This document shows positions 1 through 5,130 of a stretch of DNA of 6,216 bases, piece after piece. Under the pieces are notes generated by a model that saw only the letters and a list, made by a program, of their open reading frames with translations, ran no database searches and was not told the origin of the DNA. How positions within the stretch are numbered: position 1 is the stretch's first letter; each line of letters begins with the position of its first letter. The translations under genes were made by a program, and so were the position numbers. Origin of the DNA: Armatimonadetes bacterium UBA5419 (GTDB taxonomy: Bacteria > Armatimonadota > UBA10988). Location: positions 1 through 6,216 of the forward strand of contig DHNJ01000240.1 in NCBI GenBank assembly GCA_002409445.1, read 5' to 3'.

Positions 1-2
1 CC

Positions 3-662
3 CGCCCACCCCCGCTGCCCCAGCCCGACCACGACCCCACCGCCACCGCCGCCGGCACCGCCCAGGCACCCGCCGACGAGGACTTTGGCCTCAACGACGA
101 CGCCCCGCCGCCGCCCGCGCCGCTCGTCGGCCCGATGCGCGTGATCACCGCCGCCGACCTCGACAACACCCCGGCCGCCCACCAGCCGGTGCGCCTGGCC
201 GTGGTCCTGCCCAACTACCGCGAGCAGTATTTCCTGGCCCTGGTCAACGCCGCCTCGGTCCAGGCCAAGCGCCTCAACGCCGAACTGACCGTCACCTCGC
301 CCCGACCCGGCAGCGGCGCGGCCGACCAGGCGGCGCTCATCCGCCAGGCAGCGACCGACCAGTACGACGCCCTGCTCATCGCCCCGACCGCCGACTCGGA
401 CGTACTGGCCGCCCTCCATGAGGCGGATCAGAGCGGCCTGCCAATCATCGCCGTCGGTGGCCGACCCTCGCCCGAAGCGCTCAACCAAGCCGAAATCGCG
501 CTCAGCGGCTACGTCGGCCCGCCCGGCTCCGAACTCGGCCCTTACAATATCCTACATAGGCCTAAGACTATAGGGAAATACGCGGTCCGCTTGGCCGTGG
601 CACAGATCGATGGTGGTCTGCCCGCGGGTCACGAGCTGATTGTCGTACCTGACTCGTCGTAG
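3..662 (+). CDS. Periplasmic-binding-protein-like (sugar-binding type) domain protein, 5'-partial, with an internally shortened second lobe
   Basis: The frame is open through the left edge, giving at least 219 residues. The Met codon at 135 is probably internal, because the 44 codons before it are in frame and encode a Pro/Ala/Asp-rich linker typical of the stretch between two domains. From about position 195 the protein reads as lobe 1 of the Peripla_BP_4/LacI-type fold: a first strand VRLAVVLPN, a helix with AKRLNAEL, then DALLIAPTADSD and GLPIIAVGG, ending at the hinge-like YVGPPGSELG. A complete domain of this family is roughly 270 residues, but here only about 45 residues follow the hinge. 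The last 30 (IGKYAVRLAVAQIDGG through LIVVP) resemble the extreme C-terminal helix and strand of the fold. The middle of lobe 2 therefore appears to be missing. The binding pocket would be incomplete, so the product may be non-functional or an assembly chimera. The N-terminal part, any signal peptide and the true start lie outside the window. Fold assignment is fairly sure; ligand is unknown. Confidence 0.65.
   Translation, partial: RPPPLPQPDHDPTATAAGTAQAPADEDFGLNDDAPPPPAPLVGPMRVITAADLDNTPAAHQPVRLAVVLPNYREQYFLALVNAASVQAKRLNAELTVTSPRPGSGAADQAALIRQAATDQYDALLIAPTADSDVLAALHEADQSGLPIIAVGGRPSPEALNQAEIALSGYVGPPGSELGPYNILHRPKTIGKYAVRLAVAQIDGGLPAGHELIVVPDSS
541..580. other. AT-rich patch at the break inside the binding-protein gene
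   Basis: Fourteen of these 40 bases are G or C (35%), in a window of about 70% GC. In the reading frame the patch encodes YNILHRPKTIGKY, using codons otherwise scarce here (CTA, AGG, ATA, AAA, AAT). It contains overlapping short palindromes: CCTA-ca-TAGG, TAGGCCTA and CTATAG. It lies exactly where the protein jumps from the end of lobe 1 to the C-terminal end of lobe 2. It also holds two sigma70 -10-like hexamers, TACAAT (543-548) and TATAGG (569-574), but neither has a good -35 at the right distance. Origin is unknown: a deletion scar, a remnant of a lost insertion, or a chimeric join. Confidence 0.6.
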
Positions 663-668
663 GCCGAG

Positions 669-707
669 GTCCTCAGACCCGAGCCCGACGGGCGAAGGAG
701 TGAGGAC
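669..707 (+). promoter_or_regulatory. Nested inverted repeat covering the carbonic anhydrase ribosome binding site
   Basis: GTCCTCA (669-675) and TGAGGAC (701-707) are perfect 7-base complements. Inside them GCCC (683-686) and GGGC (690-693) form a second small stem. The Shine-Dalgarno sequence AAGGAG (695-700, 10 bases before the ATG) lies in the loop between the stems, and the alternative GAGGA (702-706) lies in the outer stem. Folding of the transcript could therefore mask or expose the initiation region. No T-run follows, so it does not look like an intrinsic terminator. The repeat is seen directly; a regulatory role is inference. Confidence 0.35.
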
Positions 708-710
708 AGA

Positions 711-1328
711 ATGAGCAACCATACGTACGCTGAGGGCCACGCTTCGTTGGCCGAGTTGAAGGCCGGACAGGAGCGCTGGCTCGCGGGCCAGGCGCGCCAC
801 GCGCACCAGGACGCGGCCCGTCGCGCTGAACTGGCCACGATCCAGAAGCCGTTCGCGGCGATCCTCTCCTGCATCGACTCGCGCGCGACGCCCGAGATCG
901 TCTTCGACCAGGGCCTGGGCGACCTGTTCGTGATCCGTTCGGCCGGCGCGATCGCCGACCGGGTGGTCCACGCGAGCCTCGAGTTCGGCATCCACGTGCT
1001 GCAGGCGCCGCTGCTGGTGGTCATGGGCCACACCGACTGCGGCACGACCAACGCGGCCATAGCCCACGCGGACGGCGCCGACCCGCTGCCGGGCCACCTA
1101 ACCGTCTTCACCGACGCGGTGACCCCGTTCGTCGTGCCGGACACCGGCGACCCGAAGAAGCGTGCCTGGGACACGCTGACCGCCCACGTCAAGAGCATCG
1201 TCGAGGACTTGCGCGGCCTCGAGCCGTTGGTCAAGGCGCGCGTGGACGCCGGCCAGCTGCTGGTGGTCGGGGCGATCTACGAGCTGGCGACCGGCCAAGT
1301 CCACTGGCTGGACGAATCGGCCGCGTAG
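711..1328 (+). CDS. Beta-class carbonic anhydrase
   Basis: This 205-residue cytoplasmic enzyme should interconvert CO2 and bicarbonate using zinc. The family signatures are clear: CIDSRATPE at residues 54-62, with Cys54 as a zinc ligand and the Asp56-Arg58 dyad of the CxDSR motif; FDQGLGDLFVIRSAGA at 65-80; and HTDCG at 107-111, supplying His107 and Cys110. The C-terminal VGAIYELATGQVHWLD matches the usual final strand of the family. The N-terminal helix (LAELKAGQERWLAG) fits the usual L..L..GN.RF segment, so the protein looks complete and of normal length. No signal peptide is visible. The ATG at 711 is supported by AAGGAG at 695-700. The gene follows the binding-protein remnant by 48 bases and precedes the Clp-like gene by 81 bases, all in the same direction. 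Housekeeping bicarbonate supply is the likely role; nothing ties it specifically to its neighbours. One oddity is Ile in place of the more common Ser in the CSDSR motif. Confidence 0.95.
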   Translation: MSNHTYAEGHASLAELKAGQERWLAGQARHAHQDAARRAELATIQKPFAAILSCIDSRATPEIVFDQGLGDLFVIRSAGAIADRVVHASLEFGIHVLQAPLLVVMGHTDCGTTNAAIAHADGADPLPGHLTVFTDAVTPFVVPDTGDPKKRAWDTLTAHVKSIVEDLRGLEPLVKARVDAGQLLVVGAIYELATGQVHWLDESAA

Positions 1329-1346
1329 CACGCTCGGTCGGGTACC

Positions 1347-1391
1347 ATGAGTACAGGGGGGAACCCCCGGCCGCCTGCGGCCACCCGATGA
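1347..1391 (+). other. Possible 14-codon leader ORF upstream of the Clp-like gene
   Basis: An ATG at 1347 opens a short frame, M-S-T-G-G-N-P-R-P-P-A-A-T-R, ending in TGA at 1389-1391, 18 bases before the Clp-like start. It spans both hairpins of this leader and is rich in Gly and Pro codons, which could make ribosomes pause. There is no convincing ribosome binding site before it, and an open frame this short arises easily by chance, so translation is doubtful. Confidence 0.15.
1356..1382 (+). promoter_or_regulatory. Two adjacent hairpins in the leader of the Clp-like gene
   Basis: GGGGG (1356-1360), loop GAA, then CCCCC (1364-1368) forms one tight stem. Immediately after it GGCCGC (1369-1374) and GCGGCC (1377-1382) form a second, realistically five pairs with a four-base loop. 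They fill the space between the carbonic anhydrase stop and the Clp-like ribosome binding site. No T-run follows, so a classic intrinsic terminator is not supported. They could attenuate transcription, block processing or shape translation of the downstream gene. The repeats are seen; the function is inference. Confidence 0.4.
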
Positions 1392-1400
1392 GGGAAAGGG
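1391..1400 (+). promoter_or_regulatory. Ribosome binding site of the Clp-like gene
   Basis: The purine run AGGGAAAGGG ends 9 bases before the ATG at 1410 and contains two partial Shine-Dalgarno cores. It supports the 1410 start. The protein beginning there has a helical Clp N-like domain almost from its first residues, so a later start is unlikely. Confidence 0.6.
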
Positions 1401-1409
1401 ATCTGACTC

Positions 1410-3677
1410 ATGCCGGCACCCGCCACACCAACTGCCGGGCTTCCGTTGTGGAGCTCGTTGCTCGCTGACCAGGCCTATCAGTTGTGGTTGGCCGGGACCG
1501 CCGTGGAGATGGGGGTCAACCACTGGCTGGTGGTGCTCTGCCGTGAGGCACCGGACCTAGTCCGGGTGTTGCTGCCCAGCGTTAGCCCCCAGGCCCTGGC
1601 CGAACAAGCGCGCGAAGCGCTCGGCCGGGGCCAGGCGGGCGCGCTGCTGGATATCCGCACCGCCGCCGCCGCTGCCCAGACCGAGGCCGGCACCCGCGAG
1701 CCGCGGCCCTCCGATCTGGCGATCGTCATCCTGCGCCAGGGCGGCCACGAGCCGCGCCGCAACGCGCAACAGCTCGAGGCCATCGACCAACGCTTGGCCC
1801 AGGGCGGCGGCCCCAGCGCGCCACCGCCGCCGACCGAGCCGACGCCCCCGCGCCAATCAGCACCGACCAGCCGCCCCGGCCGCGGTGGCCGCTCCGGCCG
1901 GCGCGGCGAACGCGACAGCGGCCCGCTGCTCGAGCAGTTCGGCATCGACCTGACCGCCGCCGCGCGCGAAGGCAAGCTGACGCCGATCCTGGGCCGCGAG
2001 TCCGAGGTGCAGCTGGTTATCGAGACCCTCTGCCGCCGGACCAAGCGTAACCCCGCCCTGCTCGGCCCCGCGGGCGTGGGCAAGACCGCGATCGCCGAGG
2101 CTGTCGCCCAGCGCCTGGTCGCCGGCGAAGCACCGGCCATGCTCCTGGGCAAGCCACTGATCTCCATCCCTGCCAGCAGCCTGATCGCCGGCGCCGGCAT
2201 CGTCGGCAGTCTCGAGGAGCGCATGGAGAAGCTGCTCGCCGAGGCCAAGGAGCGCGACGTCATCATCTTCTTCGACGAGTTGCACACGCTGGTCGGCGCG
2301 GGCGCGTCGGGCAGCCATCCCTCCGGCTCGGTGGCCAACATGCTCAAGCCGAGCCTGGCCCGTGGCGACTTCGCCTGCATCGCCGCGACCACCGACGACG
2401 AGTACCGCCGCTACGTCGAGCCCGACTCGGCGCTCGAACGCCGCTTCCAGCCGATCCGCATCCAGGAGATGACCACCGCCCAGACGATGCTCATCTTGAC
2501 CAGCCTCTGCGAGCGCTTCCAGACGACCCACGGCGTGACCGTCGATCGCCGCGTGCTCAGCTGGCTGATCGACTTCGCCGGCCGGTTCATGCACAACCGC
2601 TTCTTCCCCGACAAGGCGATCGACCTGCTCGAGCAGTGCGTGGCCCACGCGACCGCCGCCGGCCAGCCCAACGTCGACCGTGCCACCGCCGAAGCCGTCG
2701 CCCAGCGGCTGGTGGGCATGCCGCTGGACCTGGACGAGCGGCTGCGCGAGGTCCGCCGCCGCCTGGTCGACCAGGCGCTCCTGCCCGAAGCAGAGACCGA
2801 CGCGCTGGTCACCCGCCTGTCGGTCACCCTCCGCGGCCTCGACCTGCGCCCCAACCGCCCGAACGCCGTCCTACTGCTGCTGGGCGACGCGGCAACGACT
2901 GCGGAGAGCGTGGCGATGACCATCGCCGGCGCCCTCTTCGGCACGCCCGAGCGGGTCGTCACCGTCGATCTCAGCGGCTACGTCGACGCCCACCACGTCT
3001 CGATGCTGGTCGGTTCGGGGCCGGGCTACGTCGGCTATCAGGACAGCCTGCCGCTGCACCGCGTGGCCCAGACCCCGTGGAGCGTGCTCTGCTTCGACCA
3101 CATCGACGCTTGCCACCCGGCCGTGCGCGAGGTCATTCGCCAGGCGATCAGCGACGGCTACCTGACCCTGGGCGACGGCAAACGGCTGTACCTCAGTGAC
3201 ACCGTGGTCCAGCTGTCGGCCGCGCTGAGCCCCGAGGGCCTACGCTCACTCGGCTTTCGCCAGAGCGGCGGAGCCGAGGCAGAGGCCGCGCAGATTCGAA
3301 GCCATGCGCAGCGCTCGCTGGGTGAGAGCCTCTACGATGAGGCCGACGTCGTCGCCAGCCAGGGCCCGCAGACCGAGACCCAGCGCCGACGCTGGCTCAA
3401 GGAGCAGATCCTGCCCAAGCTCGCGGCTCGCTACCAGGAGCGCCGGCTGAACGTGCGTTGGGCCGAGGACGTGCTCGACTGGCTGGTTAACCGCGAAGCG
3501 GATGGCGACATGCGCGATTGGGAGCGGCACATCGAGAACCGCGTGGCGCCGCTGCTGATCCCCTACCTGCCGCAGGCCGACGAGGACCCGCGCGAACTCG
3601 AGCTGCGGCTCAATGCGACCGGCGAGCCCGAGGTCGAACTGCTGCACACGCCGCGCGCCGAGCCGGCCGGCGACTAG
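1410..3677 (+). CDS. Clp/Hsp100-like AAA+ protein with active first and degenerate second ATPase module
   Basis: The 755-residue protein has the ClpA/ClpC layout. Residues about 15-130 resemble two divergent Clp N-domain repeats (AYQLWLAGTAVEMGVNHWLVVL, then AAAAAQTEAGTREPRPSDLAIVIL). A Pro- then Arg/Gly-rich linker covers 134-171. Module 1 begins at LEQFGIDLTAAAREGKL and keeps Walker A GPAGVGKT (219-226), Walker B IIFFDE (285-290), sensor-1 ATT (326-328), the arginine-finger segment ALERRF (341-346) and the helical lid FFPDKAIDLLEQ (398-409). No ClpB-type coiled-coil middle domain follows; VDRATAEAVAQRLVGMPLD leads straight into module 2. There the Walker A position reads GDAATTAE (492-499, Lys to Ala, Thr to Glu), Walker B is CFDH (561-564, Glu to His), sensor-1 Asn is Ala605, and the expected finger Arg aligns with Asp643. 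GYVG (539-542) remains, and LGF (614-616) sits where ClpA/ClpC carry the ClpP-binding loop. Module 1's pore motif KYRG reads GIVG (263-266). It probably forms a hexameric unfoldase or remodelling factor in the cytoplasm; substrate unknown. Motif identifications are strong, the role is inferred. Confidence 0.85.
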   Translation: MPAPATPTAGLPLWSSLLADQAYQLWLAGTAVEMGVNHWLVVLCREAPDLVRVLLPSVSPQALAEQAREALGRGQAGALLDIRTAAAAAQTEAGTREPRPSDLAIVILRQGGHEPRRNAQQLEAIDQRLAQGGGPSAPPPPTEPTPPRQSAPTSRPGRGGRSGRRGERDSGPLLEQFGIDLTAAAREGKLTPILGRESEVQLVIETLCRRTKRNPALLGPAGVGKTAIAEAVAQRLVAGEAPAMLLGKPLISIPASSLIAGAGIVGSLEERMEKLLAEAKERDVIIFFDELHTLVGAGASGSHPSGSVANMLKPSLARGDFACIAATTDDEYRRYVEPDSALERRFQPIRIQEMTTAQTMLILTSLCERFQTTHGVTVDRRVLSWLIDFAGRFMHNRFFPDKAIDLLEQCVAHATAAGQPNVDRATAEAVAQRLVGMPLDLDERLREVRRRLVDQALLPEAETDALVTRLSVTLRGLDLRPNRPNAVLLLLGDAATTAESVAMTIAGALFGTPERVVTVDLSGYVDAHHVSMLVGSGPGYVGYQDSLPLHRVAQTPWSVLCFDHIDACHPAVREVIRQAISDGYLTLGDGKRLYLSDTVVQLSAALSPEGLRSLGFRQSGGAEAEAAQIRSHAQRSLGESLYDEADVVASQGPQTETQRRRWLKEQILPKLAARYQERRLNVRWAEDVLDWLVNREADGDMRDWERHIENRVAPLLIPYLPQADEDPRELELRLNATGEPEVELLHTPRAEPAGD

Positions 3678-3686
3678 CGCCCGGCC
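3665..3686. terminator. Imperfect hairpin across the shared stop codons, candidate two-way terminator
   Basis: GGCCGGCG (3665-3672) pairs with CGCCCGGCC (3678-3686) with one bulged C, leaving the loop ACTAG that contains the stop codons of both convergent genes. The stem is very GC-rich and would form in transcripts from either strand. Neither side has a run of T, which a canonical intrinsic terminator would need, and GC-rich DNA makes such repeats easily. Termination is therefore only a possibility. Confidence 0.3.
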
Positions 3687-4003
3687 TGTGTCGCCGCGTG
3701 GCGCGCCGCGCGACCGACCCAGTCGGCCAGCGCGTCCTCGTCACGCAACCGCTCGGGCGCCACGGTCAGCCAGCCGCGCATCGGCCGGCCGGTGAAGTCG
3801 AAGACGCGCACGCCCGGCGGATCGAGCAGGCCCTGAGCTTCCGCCGGTGAGAGCCTGACGACCAGACACTCGCCGAGGACGCCCAGGGCCATGCGCCCGT
3901 CGATCATCCAGACGAGGGTGCCGAACATGCGCCGTGTTTCGACGCCGCCCTCGGCGGGCAGCAGCTCCGCGACGCGCGCGGCCAGTTCCTCGCTGTAGGC
4001 CAT
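3674..4003 (-). CDS. TfoX N-terminal-domain (TfoX/Sxy-like) small protein
   Basis: The 109-residue protein starts MAYSEELAARVAELL and carries the hallmark features of the stand-alone TfoX_N family: RRMFGTLVWMIDGRMALGV at residues 24-42, ECLVVRLSPAEAQGLL at 45-60, and the C-terminal FDFTGRPMRGWLTV at 68-81 followed by a helix (LADWVGRAARHA). Proteins of this size normally hold only this domain. In gammaproteobacteria TfoX/Sxy regulates competence, but the short stand-alone versions found across many phyla have no settled function, so competence control should not be assumed. The frame is open for 37 codons upstream of this ATG, but that stretch overlaps the DUF1080 gene and is not family-like, so 4003 is the natural start. 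No clear Shine-Dalgarno precedes it. The start lies 7 bases after the stop of the upstream gene, suggesting translational coupling. Its stop overlaps the Clp-like stop in the palindrome CTAG (3674-3677). Confidence 0.9.
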   Translation of the reverse strand: MAYSEELAARVAELLPAEGGVETRRMFGTLVWMIDGRMALGVLGECLVVRLSPAEAQGLLDPPGVRVFDFTGRPMRGWLTVAPERLRDEDALADWVGRAARHAATQAGR

Positions 4004-4010
4004 CGCCGCG

Positions 4011-5045
4011 TTAGGGCAGCGGCTCGATCCAGATGTTGCGGAACTGCACGGGGTTGCCGTGGTCCTGCAGCTTGATCGGGCCCGGTGTGCCCTCGTTCTC
4101 GTCGTTGGCGCCACCGGTCACCCTCGGCAGCTCGAGGTTGTCGTGGATCACAACCCCGTTGTGCACGACGGTCATCCGCGCATTGGCGGTCTTCTGGCCG
4201 TCCGCGCCGAGCTGCGCGCCGTAGAACTCGATGTCGTAGGCCTGCCAGGCGAGCGGCGGGAGGCACATGTTGACGTTCGGCCGCGCGATCTGGTAGATGC
4301 CGCCGCACTCGTTGTCGGCGCCGTCCAGGCCGTAGCTATCCAGCACCTGGACTTCGTAGCGGCCCTGCTGATAGACGCCGCTGTTGGCCCGGCCCTGACC
4401 GCTGGCGGTCGGCATGTAGGGCAGCCGGAACTCGATGTGCAGCCGGTAGTTCTGGAAGTTCTGGCGGGTCTGGATATCGCCGCCCTGGACCTCCATCACG
4501 CCGCCTTCGAGCAAGCGCCACGGCGCCGGGTCGTTCGGCCGGCCAACCGGCGCCCAGGCGTCGAGGTTATCGCCATCGAACAGCACCACCGCGCCGGCCG
4601 GCGCCTCGGCGCCGAGCGTCGGCGACTGGCGGACCGTCTGGCGCAGGGTGAAGGTACCCTTCAGCGCACCGGCGATCGTGCCGGTCACGCCGCCCTCGGC
4701 CAACTGCGCGTTCCACAGCGAAGCCGCGACGACCAGGCCGTCATCGGTCGGGCGCAGGATGCGCGCCGGCTCCCACGGCAGGCTGTCGATCAGGGCGAAC
4801 GTCTCGCCGCCGAGGTTGCCCGTGAGGTTGTAGAGCAGCGGCACGCGGCGGTTGAACTCGGAGAAGATCCGCGCCTCGTACCGCCCATCGCCCCGCGCAA
4901 TCATATAGACCGCCAGCGGCTGATCCGCCTGCCCCGCGACCTGCGCCGTGCCGGTCCAGTCGCCCATGTAGGCGTCCTGGGCCGAAGCCACGCCGCCCAG
5001 GCACATCACGCTGGCCAGCGCCAGCACAACAAACCATCGTCTCAT
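4011..5045 (-). CDS. Secreted DUF1080 protein (3-keto-disaccharide hydrolase family)
   Basis: The 344-residue precursor begins with a signal peptide, MRRWFVVLALASVMCLGGVASA, with predicted cleavage after VASA (residue 22). Cys15 is not in a lipobox context, so it is probably not a lipoprotein. Residues 26-140 form an N-terminal domain starting YMGDWTGTAQ that I recognise only as a frequent companion of DUF1080. The DUF1080 domain, a concanavalin-A/glucanase-like beta sandwich, follows from about 152: LFDGDNLDAWAPVG, YRLHIEFRLPYMP (200-212), NSGVYQQGRYEVQVLDSYG (221-239), ECGGIYQIARPNVN (246-259), WQAYDIEF (267-274), VVHNGVVIHDNLELP (293-307) and a final GPIKLQDHGNPVQFRNIW (322-339). Family members are assigned to hydrolysis of 3-keto-glycosides or similar sugar derivatives outside the cytoplasm; the exact substrate is not visible. 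GAGGAG (complement of 5053-5058) lies 7 bases before the ATG. It probably heads an operon with the TfoX-like gene. Confidence 0.92.
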   Translation of the reverse strand: MRRWFVVLALASVMCLGGVASAQDAYMGDWTGTAQVAGQADQPLAVYMIARGDGRYEARIFSEFNRRVPLLYNLTGNLGGETFALIDSLPWEPARILRPTDDGLVVAASLWNAQLAEGGVTGTIAGALKGTFTLRQTVRQSPTLGAEAPAGAVVLFDGDNLDAWAPVGRPNDPAPWRLLEGGVMEVQGGDIQTRQNFQNYRLHIEFRLPYMPTASGQGRANSGVYQQGRYEVQVLDSYGLDGADNECGGIYQIARPNVNMCLPPLAWQAYDIEFYGAQLGADGQKTANARMTVVHNGVVIHDNLELPRVTGGANDENEGTPGPIKLQDHGNPVQFRNIWIEPLP

Positions 5046-5130
5046 CCAACTACTCCTCTACCGCCGCTAGTTCGCACCGCGGCGCATCTATCCTGCCCAA
5101 CAGACGACATGCTGCCACGATTGTGCCAGA
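5046..5130. promoter_or_regulatory. Divergent intergenic region between the DUF1080 gene and the rightward helical-protein gene
   Basis: About 85 bases must hold promoters for both directions. On the minus strand TGGCAC (complement of 5123-5128) is followed after 5 bases by TGGCA (complement of 5113-5117). This resembles a sigma54 -24/-12 element (TGGCAC-N5-TTGC) with one mismatch in the -12 half, placed to give a leader of roughly 55-60 bases for the DUF1080 gene. CGCCGC (5062-5067) and GCGGCG (5079-5084) form a 6-base stem just upstream of that gene's ribosome binding site. No good sigma70 promoter pair is evident in either direction. All promoter calls here are tentative. Confidence 0.35.
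5053..5058 (-). promoter_or_regulatory. Strong Shine-Dalgarno site of the DUF1080 gene
   Basis: On the minus strand this reads GAGGAG, 7 bases before the ATG at 5045, close to ideal spacing. It fixes the start, and the signal peptide begins right at that Met. Confidence 0.8.

Noticed and set aside
565..577. ACTATAGGGA inside the AT-rich patch matches the end of the T7 promoter, suggesting vector or library sequence.
   Set aside because: The match covers only about ten bases; the upstream part of the T7 consensus does not align, so it is probably coincidence.
541..580. A sigma70 promoter for the carbonic anhydrase gene within the AT-rich patch.
   Set aside because: TACAAT and TATAGG resemble -10 elements, but no acceptable -35 lies 16-18 bases upstream of either.
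1055..1063. A second, weaker set of internal Met codons suggesting a shorter carbonic anhydrase.
   Set aside because: The zinc-binding CIDSR motif lies near residue 54, so any later start would lose the active site, and the 711 start has its own ribosome binding site.
1478..2648. Long minus-strand open frames opposite the first half of the Clp-like gene.
   Set aside because: The plus strand carries unmistakable AAA+ motifs. The antisense frames have biased composition and no recognisable domain.
2650..3257. Module 2 changes in the Clp-like protein as a frameshift or pseudogene.
   Set aside because: The frame is uninterrupted, flanking family motifs (GYVG, DGYLTLGDGKRL, DTVV) stay aligned, and the changes are residue substitutions rather than scrambled sequence.
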